A stretch of DNA of 64,000 nucleotides from contig CAJNYU010003035.1 of the NCBI GenBank assembly GCA_905331475.1, positions 70,554-134,553 on the forward strand. Direction: 5' to 3'. The DNA comes from Rotaria socialis (taxonomy: Eukaryota > Rotifera > Eurotatoria > Philodinida > Philodinidae). Shown in pieces: positions 10,720-22,147 of this stretch (positions within the stretch are counted from its first letter, which is position 1; the number at the start of each line of letters is the position of its first letter). The position numbers were made by a program, and so were the translations under genes. Under the pieces are notes generated by a model that did no database searches, was not told the origin of the DNA, and saw only the letters and a program-made list of their open reading frames with translations.

Positions 10720-11745
10720 CCCTCTTTTCACCTATTCTATCATGATATTATTGTATTGGGTGCTTAACCTCATTGATAATGTATTTGCGTGCTACTTTTC
10801 TTTATTGTTATTTCACTTTTTCTTTTCTCTTTGGTGGCTTCATCTTTTATTTTCTCTCTTCTTTTCTTGTCTTTTTTTTCTTTTGTTTTTAGTTTTACTG
10901 TCTCATGGTATTACTCTCATTGTTTTTCCTTTTATTTTTAAGTTTGTAAACGAAAGAAAACTGTTATTAATGGTGTCCCTATAGGACCTAGGAAGGTCAA
11001 AGGGTAATAAAAACGCAAACAAGTAGAATTTGTTTGATTGTAGTCTTTACTATTTTCTGTAACCTTAAATAATATCTATGATATAATGCTTCCTACTTTT
11101 GTAAAAATCAAATCATTTTCATTTCATTATTTGATGTTCTATAGAATTGTAATTTATCACTACAAGACCTAACATTAATTCAGTTCTCTTACATTTACCT
11201 GATGCTATCTTCATAATTCATGACAAAGTTATACTAATGATAAATTTATGCTTGATTCACTGATTTGCTTGAATCAACATTGCCTAATTCGAGTTTTTCC
11301 GAGTTAGTCTACCATAGAGACTTATCTTATCGACACTCCAAAACAGCAAGCTTAGATTGTGGAAAAAAAGGTTATTCTAGTATCATTTTACTAACACCAA
11401 TAGGACATTTTTTATCTTCTCTATTATCTTATTTAAATAGAGGACTTCTAATTAGTTATATTCGGATTGTTATCATTGAAAAATGATCGGCCGCACATAG
11501 AATAATAGAAACATTTTGGCACAAGTAAAACTAATAGACGGGAAAAGATAAATTATCAAGTTTGATCGTATCATACTTTTAACGCATGTTACGAGTAATG
11601 GAAAACAGTAACTTTCTAATGCTTCACGTTCTGCGTCTTACTCGAACAAATTCTCATTATATGTATTTACTTTTAAAATCAAATTTTCAGTTATCAAACA
11701 TTTATTTAGTAAAGTCAAATATTTATCGAACTCCATTTCATATTA
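10720..11745. other. Gene-free stretch
   Basis: Pyrimidine-rich (CTTTT)n-like DNA at about 10780-10900 creates a spurious hydrophobic frame. The rest is AT-rich. Nothing recognised. Confidence 0.5.
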
Positions 11746-12372
11746 TTACTCAGAGGTCTGATATCTTCTCAAAATTCGTTGAATACTTGATTCATTCAAC
11801 GGTTGTAACTGTTCGTTTCCGTCGATTTCCATCCACCCGTAAAGTTCATAGTCGTCATCAATATAATAACCGCCATCCGTTACTATGATCGGTGCACGAC
11901 GAGCATAGTCAGTCGACCAATAATGAAATTCATGATTTTGTTCAGCAATATAAACATAATTTTGATCAACATCCGTAATAACAGCAATATGCCCGACAGG
12001 CATTCGTCGAGTACGTGGATAAATTAGAAACGAATTCTTTTGTGGCATTTTATTTGAACCATTCGGATGAGCTATTAGTCGAAACTTTTTACCGTCTGTG
12101 ACACGTTCAACGTACGAAATATTTTTCCAAATGTTAGAAGCAATATCGATATCGGAGAAAATACAACTTTTACGTAGTAAAAGCCAACGACGAGCAAATT
12201 CTACACATTGCCATTGAACTCCAGTATACACACCATACAAATAGTTTTCTCGAAATGAAGAAGTTCTATGATTTGAGTACGCTGGTACATTCGTAGATGC
12301 GATGCCTTGAATATCGCTGGACGGGGCGCGTTTATAGAACCCACCATTTCCCATTTTGTCTATTCTAGACAA
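11746..12372 (-). CDS. CHAP-family amidase (glutathionylspermidine amidase-like)
   Basis: A single-exon protein of 208 residues containing a complete NlpC/P60-CHAP cysteine peptidase/amidase domain. The nucleophile motif is GVQWQCVEFARRWL with Cys at residue 56; the second catalytic residue is in PVGHIAVI (His128); the third probably lies in YIAEQNHE (Glu144/Asn146). The WQCVEFARRW block is the hallmark of the amidase half of bacterial glutathionylspermidine synthetase/amidase and of the kinetoplastid trypanothione synthetase N-terminus. There those enzymes hydrolyse the amide bond between glutathione and spermidine. The synthetase half is absent here. There is no signal peptide, so a cytosolic enzyme is expected. 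Family distribution suggests acquisition from bacteria, common in bdelloids, but this is inference. The start at 12370-12372 gives MSRIDKMGNGG; a second Met at residue 7 is possible. Confidence 0.75.
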   Translation of the reverse strand: MSRIDKMGNGGFYKRAPSSDIQGIASTNVPAYSNHRTSSFRENYLYGVYTGVQWQCVEFARRWLLLRKSCIFSDIDIASNIWKNISYVERVTDGKKFRLIAHPNGSNKMPQKNSFLIYPRTRRMPVGHIAVITDVDQNYVYIAEQNHEFHYWSTDYARRAPIIVTDGGYYIDDDYELYGWMEIDGNEQLQPLNESSIQRILRRYQTSE

Positions 12373-12548
12373 GAGAAATTTGAGAAATATTCAAACTATA
12401 TCTTTAATTTCCACGTATACTAATGTAAAATCATGGCAGGGAAAATTTAGTCATAACACAAACGGGAATTTAACAGGTGTTGGTTTATCATTCGCATGAT
12501 AACCTTAAACAGTCCATACATCTTGTGCTTTTAAAAGAGTAGGTACTT

Positions 12549-14402
12549 AGGTCTGACCAAAAGTTCTGAAATTTAAAAAAAGATCAAAGAAAAAGCGAAA
12601 GTTCGAGTTTTATTTTATTAAATATTGATGATAGTTGCCATGATTATATATATATATATATATATATATATCAAGTTGAATCCTTTCTAACAATTTGTTA
12701 AAAGTGTTTTTGAACTCTTTTTCGAAAAACATTTTAGGTACCTTGGATACCAGATGGGTTAATCATATTTCATTGTTTTAAAAATTTAGTGAAATGTTGT
12801 TCGATCATTTCATTTGCGTTCTAGCACTACTTATGATGGGATATGGATTTATTTCAGATAGGCTAGTCATAAGTCATCTGATGCCAGCTGGCTTATTGAA
12901 GATGAATCGTCAAAGACTATTGTTCATGAAGACTGATTTTAACGAAAACTTTCTTTAGTATATTCTTTCAATCAAATAGTCCTCAGTGTAGATAAAGGCA
13001 AGAATGTAGGTCACAAGTATTATATTGAAAATTGTCCGAAATCTTTTGTTAATGAAATATGGAAATGAACAGAGATATCAGGGCCAAAATGTACAAAATT
13101 GCTTGATGATCATCGTTCACTCCATACTTATCCAATGTTATTGGTGAGATGACAGAATAAAGAATCAATATAATGTCATATCCATCATATTCGTCAGGCC
13201 TGATACTATGCAATTTTTGGCTAACCAATTCTACTGAACGTAGTTTAACTAATTAAATAAATGAAGTATGATTAGTTCGTGTGATATCCAAGGTACCTAA
13301 AATGTTTTTCGACAAAGAGTTCAAAAAACCTTTTAACAAATTGTTAGAAAGGATTCAACTTGGTATATATATATCATGGCAACTAACGGGGGCGCCCGGT
13401 AAAATGAGCCTCTCAGTATTTTTCGAATATCTCGTTCAGATTCTCACGTATTTATTTGATTTTTTTCTGAAAGATAGCCCATCGAAATCTCTACAAAACC
13501 TAGTGAAGACAGTTCTTTCAACGAATCATTATGAAACTATATCCAGTCTACACTACAATGCTCCAAAAAAGTCCACTTTCAAAGCACTCTATTTTGTATT
13601 TCCGATTTTGCACTGCTCTTTCCCTACTTAGAAAACAGATTAATTAGGCTAGTTTGTAGCTCTTGAAAAGCTCTATCAATTGAGCAAAAACTTTATTTTA
13701 GCGTCACATCAGGTTAGCTGAAAAAAGTCTCTTCTTGGTGCGGCACTACTTTCGTTTTGAGAATCTTTCGTATAATTATACGCAATTATGGTTTTTTTAC
13801 ATTAAATAGACAATGATGATGCATTCAGATGTAATACCAAATTGACGATAACTGTTGTCTCTATCATTCTGATAGGGAAATAATGCTATTAAGAGGTTTT
13901 TGTAATTCTTGTGTCATAAAATGAGGAAGATCGATAGTTTCAAATCGTTTTTAAAGAAAATTGATCGATGACAACTCACAATCCTATCCAAATATCTTAT
14001 TTTGAGCCTTATTAGAGAGATTAAACCTGAGAACAGAGGAAAATTGCATGAGAGTAGAGTCTAATATCTGTTTGAATAGAAAAAGTGTAATAATTAGTTT
14101 TTATAAAAATGAGTATTTGAAAGTGGACTTTTTTGGAGCATTGTAGTGTAGACTGGATATAGTTTCATAATGATTCGTTGAAAGAACTGTCTTCACTAGG
14201 TTTTGTAGAGATTTCGATGGGCTATCTTTCAGAAAAAAAATCAAATAAATACGTGAGACCCTGCACGAGATATTCGAAAAGTACTGAGAGGCTCATTTCA
14301 CCTGGCGCACCCGTTATTATCAATATTGATTAAAATAAAACTCGAACTTTCGCTTTTTCTTTAACTTTTTTTTTAAGTTTCAGAACTTTTGATAAGACCT
14401 TA
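12549..14402. mobile_element. Foldback DNA element with ~285-bp inverted arms, interrupted by a nested insertion
   Basis: The left end (TTAGGTCTGACCAAAAG near 12548) and the right end (reverse complement TAAGGTCTTATCAAAAG, ending near 14402) are inverted copies. The left arm is split: 12549-12633, then 13384-13585 after a nested element. The right arm is continuous, about 14109-14401. TA at the ends and a (T/A)AGGTCT start suggest a mariner-type MITE. The unpaired centre (about 13586-14108) has no transposase frame. The open frame at 13281-13631 lies inside the arms and is not a gene. Confidence 0.7.
12634..13383. mobile_element. Nested TA-flanked foldback element (750 bp)
   Basis: Starts GTTGCCATGATTATATA and ends with the inverted copy TATATATATCATGGCAAC. 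The arms extend inward for about 100 bases (12634-12755 against 13286-13383) and include an (AT)n tract at about 12644-12671. TA flanks both sides (12632-12633 and 13384-13385). The other arm of the host element preserves the unoccupied site ATTGATAATAACGGG, proving a TA target-site duplication. No coding capacity. Confidence 0.75.
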
Positions 14403-16641
14403 GTACTATATTTTAGAAGCAATATTTTGATAAAAAAAAGAATTCAATCGGAGATTATTAATTTATTTTTACTGACCTTTTAAAAGTATTCAATGAAGAA
14501 AATGTGGAGTTTTTTTCGTATTAATTGTCTTTAATAATGGCTGAATCGATTCAAATTTCTGGTATATGTAATCGGCATGTATAAAAAAAATGTCAAATCA
14601 TCAAGAAAAGAACACATTTGAGTCATGATGATGAGGCATTTTACGCTAGAGAATAGTTCGGTTGACGTTCTTTGCATGGCTTGAGACAAGTTTATTCTTC
14701 ACCTCTCTTTTTTCTTCTTTTCTTACTAGACAAACAGCATGGCATGTAAATCAGACAAACAAAATATACGTCACTGGTTGCTTGATGTCAGCATATGATT
14801 TTTTCAATTTCACTGATCACTCTTGAGCTTTTTGGCTATGATCCCATTCTCGATTTCTCGACTTGATTTCGTAAAATCACAAGTATATCAATTAGAACTG
14901 GCTATCTCTTAAAAATTAATTTTCAGAGGAAAATTCTGACTCATCACAGGAACCGCTATAATATTTAAAATAAATTATGTTTTTTCGGAAGTTGAGGAGC
15001 TATCTTTTATTCGTACAATGCCGATGAAAGAAACATCTAACTACTGTGACACAGTCAATTTATTTCGAATGGTTTCGTGTAAATAAATAGATGCTTTCTT
15101 TAGTGGGTTAGCCAATTAGTACCATTGTACCGATTTTGATTATTTCACATTAGCGATAAACGACGGTTGTTGTGTGTTCCGGATATTTTTCAGATTTGTT
15201 TTCTCATGAAAGGATTCCACAGAAAACTTTCGACGAATTCGAAAAAATTAATCTTAGATGTTGTCAATAAATCTAGTGCATTTATTTCAGCAGGATCAAA
15301 CAAAATCACAATAGTTTATTGAACTTTGATTGTTGCACGCGCATGACAGGCATAAAAAAATGGGCTTGACAAATAGAAAAAGATAGGCGAGATATATAAT
15401 AAGACACAAAGGTTAGAATTTATTGTATAATACTTGTTACAGACGAATTGCCTTTTGCTAATATCTCTTCAATATTTTTTCTATCTTCTCCTTTGTAAAT
15501 ATTGATTTTTTACTGTGAAAAATCGTCTTTTTTCTATAGTTGTTAGACATGATACGATTTTAACCCATGAAACACTTTGACGAATACTGCAATGCATAAA
15601 TTCAAATCACTAACTCATATAATGGAAACAGAAATGCATTGAAATTTTCTGTTTTTCTAATAACTTCTTTAGATATTATTTAACGATGAAAAACTAGTTG
15701 ATTTATTTGAAATGAGCCGGAAACATTTTTATAATACATTTCTTAATAATGAAGGAAATAAAAAGCGCTAAATTTTATTGAGAGGTGCTGCTTGTTATTT
15801 ATTTCTGTGCCTTTTAAACTCAAGTAATTTAAGTAACGAGCTAAAGATAAAACACAATCATATTTTATTAACAAATATTTACACTTAAATGCATCCATGT
15901 ATTCTAGCATAGCGATTATTATTCATCGACGTCTTTTTTACGATTTCAAGACTCTAGGTTTTTTAATATTCAAGTCTGAATACCCTAATTAATTTACTAC
16001 TTAAAGAAAGCACACAACCTAAATCTATAGACACGTATATGCCGAACAGAACTTGCACTGATCGATGAATTTACAAATTCAATACAAAAAATCAGTGCGA
16101 ATGCTAAATAGGTTTAAATAATCAAACACCAGCGAATTGATAAGATTAGAAATAATATACATATAATTTAGGCTGATTTAAAATGAGAACTGTATTAAAA
16201 ATATTAATATCATTTGTTACCAATAAACGTAGAAAAAAAAACGATTAAGATTAGGTAACCATGAGCTTTTCAAAATTTCTACGGTTATCTATCTATGCTA
16301 ATTTAATAGTAATTTTTCAAGATATTTTCTGCATATTCAGATCTCTATTTTGCAACGCACTACATATACCCACGGGTTTAGAATAAAACCACAATGTGAA
16401 GAAGGAATTCTACATCGTGAACTAGATCATCAACATGATCTTGCAATTTCTTTTATTTGTAGCTAGGTAGTTCACTTCTGTCGATTATTTACCTTTCATT
16501 TACTGTTAAAACGAAAACAACTGTTTATCAGATTTTTGAAATGCAAGACTCGCTTTTTTTTGTGAGAAATCAACATGATCTTTATTATTTTTCTGTTTTG
16601 TAACTGATTCTAGAAAATAAGAATTTTCTTATTTTGATCAG
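14403..16641. other. Gene-free stretch
   Basis: AT-rich, with no frame above background and no element ends recognised. Confidence 0.5.
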
Positions 16642-17679
16642 ATGTCTCAATCATGTTCAATTCACCAATGTACTCGTATATCACGTCGGCTATGCGATTG
16701 TTACCAGCAAAATCTTTGTCTACAACATATAAATGAACACAATACTGTGCTCATATCTCAGCACAATCCTTTAGTTGGTGAAATCAATACAATTGGTGAT
16801 CGTCTCAAAGCTCTAAATATTCAAAAAACAATGGAGTATAGTTGTCAAAAACTTGAGGTATGGCGTCAAGATAGTCATAACAAGATCGATTGCTTTTTCG
16901 GAAAAATAATGTCAACAACTTGCCAATATGTCAATTATTCGTCAGCTAAAAACAAACATGAATAACATCGAACAAACATATTTCATAATCAATACTCGTC
17001 CTGTGCACGTCGATGACAGGTCAGTTTTCATTGAAAAAACGACTGAGTGCGAACTTGATTTATTAACTCTTTCGCCTAAAGAAAAAACAACCCATCGTTT
17101 GAAGGAAGTTTTCGATCCCTAACTGGCAATAGTCGTTACATCTTGATACATCAACAGCCAAATTTATGTTTGTTTGATAGAGCAATGAATATAGCCAAGA
17201 AAATTTTACGGGCGCATGGTGCAATTCAGGATATGTGTTGGTCGACAACACTAGATGGATTTATTGTACTTGGAAAAAATAAGATTTTTTTTTATTAATG
17301 AAAATACAATTCCAATTGGCAATCAACATATAATGAAAGAACGCGGATGGCTATCTGGTACATGTTCGGAAGCAGTTTTCTTTGCATGTACTAATGAACG
17401 TGCGTCATCCATTATGGAATTCACACTATTGCCAACAATGCAATTGATTCGAGAATGGGAACATCCTTTCACATGTACCAAAGTCCATTCACTTGTAATG
17501 AATGGTTTATTGCCGATTATACAGCTGGAAGACTGTTTCAAATTACAGAAGATGAGAAAATCAAGAAAGCAAATAAATATTATCCTAGTCCCTATCGTGT
17601 AATACTTTTCGACTCAAACAAGTTTGTTGTAACGACTGCAAGTGACGTAAATTTACATGCGATTCAATCCAACGAATGA
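16642..17679 (+). pseudogene. B-box-like zinc finger / beta-propeller protein, multiply frameshifted
   Basis: The start Met at 16642 leads into a B-box-like zinc motif, CSIHQCTRISRRLCDCYQQN followed by LCLQHINEHN. A helical region comes next (EINTIGDRLKALNIQKTMEY). Frame changes follow: 16928-17122 gives MNNIEQTYFIINTRP; about 17125-17275 gives NSRYILIHQQPNLCLFD and DMCWSTTLDGFIVLGKN; 17276-17460 gives ENTIPI and RGWLSG; and about 17460-17679 gives NEWFIADYTAGRLFQI and VNLHAIQ. The second half looks like beta-propeller blades. Together they match the layout of a B-box/coiled-coil/propeller family abundant in bdelloids. At least four shifts are needed. One (about 17275) is in a run of T, so sequencing error cannot be excluded. 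No splice signals explain the shifts. Confidence 0.6.
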
Positions 17680-18862
17680 CTACGTTCATTTTATGTTTCA
17701 CTAATTGCTTTAATTATAAATTTGAGAACATGATGCTAGGAGAGAAACTCAATGACACAAGCAGAAGTAATGAGAACAAGTAAATTTTACAAAACTACCT
17801 GTTTATGAGTATCATGAGAAAAATTATAATTGTGCTAGTTGACTTCGATTCGAAATGTTGCGAACAAATAACATGATGTATACTTACAATATTCTGTTTC
17901 AGAATTGGTTATGCTCACATTGTGGATCAATTAGGTTACTCCCACTGGTCGTGATACAGGCATGATTAATAAATTCTCAGTGAAAGACATCAAAGACATT
18001 GCGTTTCGATTATAAATCAGTTTGCTCTTGAATCCGATTGAGAGCAGAACAATAAAAAGATCTTTCTCGATTTAAACCGAAATATCATAGAAGTAGACGA
18101 AATATATTTTGCTCGAAGAAGATTTCCAACCGTATCTATTCGAATTCATCGGATAAAGCTATTTCTGATAGATATTACTTTTCGGCTACTTGAAACGATT
18201 CGAAAGATTAATACTGATTAAAGAAAAGCAATCATGAGTTTATTGGTCATTATTTCTACGGTTAACACAACAGTTTATCTGAGCATAGATATCGTTGTTT
18301 TCATTCTAGTGTAGATAGTTTCTCTCGACATAATACTTGTTACGAACAGGACTTAAATCAGAAAAAAATACTTGTTACTGTGGCTTTGGCCTCTGACGGT
18401 ATTTTGATAAATGGCGTAAACTGACTAGGACAGTTACTGACTCGACTACAGTTGGGCGCTCTTGATGATTCACCAGTTAGGTAATAAAACATGGTGCAAA
18501 ACTTGTTTTTATTTATGATTGCAAAACAAAGTTTTGATGAAGGGATGAAAATTTTACCCTACAAAGCACATCTTAGGACATATATTGTGATAAAAAAAAT
18601 GCAGCTATTCATGATACTTCTTGAGAGACGTAAGAAAAAAAACCGAACGAAGCCAAATTCTAACACATCAACGTATGACGATGATAGAATGTCACTGGTG
18701 ACGAATGTTGCAGTGAAGTGAGTTTAATATTGTTATAGTGCTTGTGGATAAAGCTGCCCGTGAGGATTGGGTGACGAAGAAATTTTTTCGAGCCTAACAT
18801 ACGTTTATTATTAGTTTTTACTCACGTATTTGATATGAAATGCTAAACCAATGCTTTTTAGT
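17680..18862. other. Gene-free stretch
   Basis: AT-rich spacer. A 76-residue frame at 18491-18721 is lysine-rich and has no recognisable motif. Confidence 0.45.
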
Positions 18863-19789
18863 TTATTCTGGATACCATAGGGAGCCATTTTTAGTACAAG
18901 AATTCCCCATTTCAACAAGATGCTCAATTGTAGCTCGATTACTATGATAGTAATCTAACTTTTTTGCCGTAATATATGCACGTACTACCTCGAACAAATC
19001 GTAGTCTGTCGTTTTCGAATCTCGGAAATTTGGAGGGAAATCCCATAGTCTTCGATATCGAAAACCTCGAAACACTGTCATATTCCATGCATATGAAGAA
19101 TGTAGTATATTCCCGCCAAACGGTTTAAGCCAATTATTGACTGTATCTTGTGGGACCATTGTAGGTGGATAAGGATTACCTTCACTATGACAAAAGTATC
19201 CTTTAGTCCATGTGAAAACGACCGATGGATATCGAGTAAAGACCGATAGAAGCTCACTCAGATGATCGACAGACCAAATATCATCATCATCTAGATGCGC
19301 AACATATATGTTGCATTTGGATCCACAAGTACTATGATGTTGCTCAGCACGTTGTAGTGCATCGTTCATGGCCGAAGCACCGCCACTTTGCCATAGTTCG
19401 ATGCCAGTAAGATTATCTCGCTCTCCAGCTTCCGGAAGATTATGGAGAAATAACTTCGATGACGATATACTGGTGAAAAGTGAGGAAAATTCTCGCTCAT
19501 TTTCGTAATTGTCTCCAGTAACGAATAGTTCCCAGTTGGTGTATGATTGAGCAAGTATTGATTTAACCGATTTCTTTATGTAGTTCGGTGACTTCCCATT
19601 TTTTCGCATATAAGATGCCATGATAATAATAAACAAAGGACTACTGTTAAGTTCTAAATTTGTAGCATTGTTGAAAGAATGCTTTAGCAATGGGTCTTCA
19701 TAATACATATAAAACACAAGCGAAATGATCGTCATGAAGATGATTGATATCAGAGTAAATAGTTTCTTAATTGACATATTCGACCGCAC
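18863..19789 (-). CDS. Type II membrane glycosyltransferase, GT2-like
   Basis: A single-exon frame of 308 residues. A short basic cytoplasmic tail (MRSNMSIKK) precedes one membrane anchor at about residues 9-29, then a lumenal domain of the GT-A fold. The domain opens with PLFIIIMASYMRKN (beta 1) and continues with VKSILAQSYTNWELFVTGDN, the usual beta 2 region of family 2 transferases. HLDDDDIWS at 166-173 supplies the DxD metal/nucleotide-sugar site. Four potential N-glycosylation sites (NAT, NLT, NMT, NGS) fit a Golgi/ER lumen location. The C-terminal half is less conserved, so donor and acceptor sugars cannot be told. The first Met is taken as the start; Met5 would leave the anchor unchanged. 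Confidence 0.75.
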   Translation of the reverse strand: MRSNMSIKKLFTLISIIFMTIISLVFYMYYEDPLLKHSFNNATNLELNSSPLFIIIMASYMRKNGKSPNYIKKSVKSILAQSYTNWELFVTGDNYENEREFSSLFTSISSSKLFLHNLPEAGERDNLTGIELWQSGGASAMNDALQRAEQHHSTCGSKCNIYVAHLDDDDIWSVDHLSELLSVFTRYPSVVFTWTKGYFCHSEGNPYPPTMVPQDTVNNWLKPFGGNILHSSYAWNMTVFRGFRYRRLWDFPPNFRDSKTTDYDLFEVVRAYITAKKLDYYHSNRATIEHLVEMGNSCTKNGSLWYPE

Positions 19790-20867
19790 ATAAAGTGATT
19801 TACAAAGATGACTCGATAATTCACTGTTTGCCGCAATTTATAATCTACAAAAGGGTTGTTTTATTGAAGAGAAACGATAGCCTAGCATCACGCCCACATC
19901 AATGATATGCGAATTCAGATGTTATATATTTGCTATTGTAATCTAATTTTTTGGTATCTATGTTGAACTGCATGCTCATCATATAAAAGATCTACAAAAG
20001 TGAGCGACAGACAGCAGGGGCGGTACAAACCTACAGAATGGCGAAAATGAATTGCAAAGTAGTTCAAATGAACCGAATTCTATGATGATTCTATTTGAAA
20101 ACACTTCCTTTCGATAGTCCTTGTTCGTAATAAACGTATACAAGGATCAACCAAGCTTTTCAGGCTGTATAAATCTCTGCGAAACTCTCGAAATGAATTT
20201 CACGGAACGAGATATAATAAAGATACAAGTTGTGGGTATAATGAAACGATACATATAACCAGATACTAGATATGGGTATAACACAACGACACATATAACT
20301 GGATACTAGATGCGGGTGTAACAGAACGACATATATTTAATCCGTCGCACGTGTTTTTCGGTGGTTCGATCATGTAAATGATGTGTCGCAATAAAAATTT
20401 GTCTCATTCTGTTGGGTTACCAGAACTTCGCCAATTGGCGAACATCCAGTGAACGTTGTGGAATTTAAGTGTGACGATAGTGTTGATTAAAGATATTGAC
20501 ATCAACTGTATTCTTAACTGTATGGCTCGAGCCACATTTTAGTAATGTTAGGTATAGTTCTACTTCACTTGCGGTATGACTATTTCACTTCTATTAATGA
20601 AAATCTATACAACTTTCGTCAATTCTCCCTCTATGTATTCATCAATATGTCCCATGGAAATTCGCCAATTATTGACGAAGTTCCGGAACCCCGCTCTGTT
20701 TGCTGGCTATTCTTTTAGAGTTTTGTTTTGCGCATATTGCTCTATGGAAAGAACTCGAATATACGCTCGAAACTTATGGACTTATGTACTACTTATTCCT
20801 CTAGATTACTCTCGAAGATTTTTTTGTTGTGACATGTCGATCTGTCAGGATTGAAAACAGCGCTGCA
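19790..20867. other. Gene-free stretch with a 40-bp tandem repeat
   Basis: Upstream of the glycosyltransferase. Apart from the repeat at 20235-20340 nothing was recognised; short frames at 20576-20854 have no known motif. Confidence 0.45.
20235..20340. repeat. 40-bp tandem repeat, ~2.6 copies
   Basis: Three successive diverged copies of a unit with the words GGGTATAA, ACGAYACATATAAC and GATACTAGAT, spaced 40-41 bases apart. Confidence 0.7.
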
Positions 20868-20875
20868 TAGCGGGT

Positions 20876-22139
20876 CAGAGACGTGCACAGGACAACTTTT
20901 TCTATCCTGTCCTTTCCTGTCCTGGCGGGCGGCAGGACAAAATAAATACAAACGTCTTTTTTGTCTTGTTTACTTATTCCGCTGTGATACATGATAGAAG
21001 TGTCAATATGAGACTCATTATTTTTATTTCAAATGATTAAAGTACTCAAGACTACTATTTATCTCGTAGCTCACTTGTTTTATATAATTTTTCTAGACAA
21101 TAACTCCACTGTGAATAATCATTCGTATCATAGATACAACAAACTATAGCACAATCGTGATTTGTTACTGTGGTTCTGAAAAACTGCAGGATTTTCCCTG
21201 GATAATGAAAAGTACCTGACTTCGTAAAGGTACATTATGAACCTTCAGCATGATCCTATTTAAGCTGAAAAATGTCGACTTATTCTTGCTGTTGATTTAC
21301 AGGCTCTATATCGGAAGGAGCGTTTGGTCTTATAGAAAATAGATAAAAAAGATATTTTCATGTAAAATATTGTTCCGGTCTAGATCTTATGATCGTAACA
21401 GTTCACCGACGTGTTTAATCGACTTACAGTAGATGCTTTTTTTATCCACATATCCGATACAGAGAAAACCCCTAATATTTTGCAAAAATATCTAGAAAGA
21501 TAATGTTTCTTCTATATGTGATAGCCCTAGAGAGAAGCATTTTTCCTCAGTAAAAATTATAGGGCATCATCAGTGAACAAATTTCAGGCTTGTTGGTTCA
21601 AATCTCAAACAAAATCCTCTCACTCAAGATTTCTTTATTTTTCTAAGTATTTAATTAGAGTATTTCTTGCTAGAAACGATATCCTGATGATGGCATCATG
21701 CATTAGTAGACTGCCTAAAAAATTAATGCTGCGGTTATGAATAAATACAATGTTCAGTGGGAAAATTGTTCTAAAAAATTTGAGTTTTGAAAGATTGTAG
21801 TATTTTGATTGTTACTCACCAAGAAACAATCTTTCTCTCTGTGTATCATCGATAAGTTCATCATAGCTTAAAAGAAAACTTTCAAAATTTGAATGGATTA
21901 GCTTCAAGATGAGCACAGGACAACTTTTTCTATCCTGTCCTTTCCTGTCCTGATAGCTATCCCTGTCCTGGCGGGCGTCAGGACAGGACCAATTTGAAAT
22001 TTCATCCTGTCCTGGTTTGTCCTGATCGTGAATCCCGTCCTGGCGGGCGTCAGAATAAGGACGAAAATTAAAAATTTGTCCAGTCCTGGAGGACAGGACA
22101 GCAGGACAGCAGGATCGTCCTGCCCTGTGCACGTCTCTG
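20876..22139. mobile_element. hAT-like non-autonomous transposon (1264 bp) with 8-bp target duplication
   Basis: The left end CAGAGACGTGCACAGG (20876-20891) is the exact inverse of the right end CCTGTGCACGTCTCTG (22124-22139). The direct repeat TAGCGGGT flanks the element (20868-20875 and 22140-22147). An 8-bp duplication and a CAG-starting terminus are hAT hallmarks. Both ends are dense in AGGACAGG/CCTGTCCT words. The left end sequence (CACAGGACAACTTTTTC onwards) recurs internally at about 21914, so the element contains a partial copy of itself. No transposase frame. The element at 60257-61186 has related ends. Confidence 0.8.
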
Positions 22140-22147
22140 TAGCGGGT

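Noticed and set aside
10604-10984. 126-residue hydrophobic frame
   Set aside because: Starts inside the transposon end and continues through pyrimidine-rich DNA; Phe/Leu bias explains the hydrophobicity.
13281-13631. 116-residue plus-strand frame
   Set aside because: Lies in the inverted arms of two nested MITEs.
21590-21615. GGTTCAAATC, resembling a tRNA T-loop
   Set aside because: No flanking T-stem or acceptor and anticodon arms could be built.
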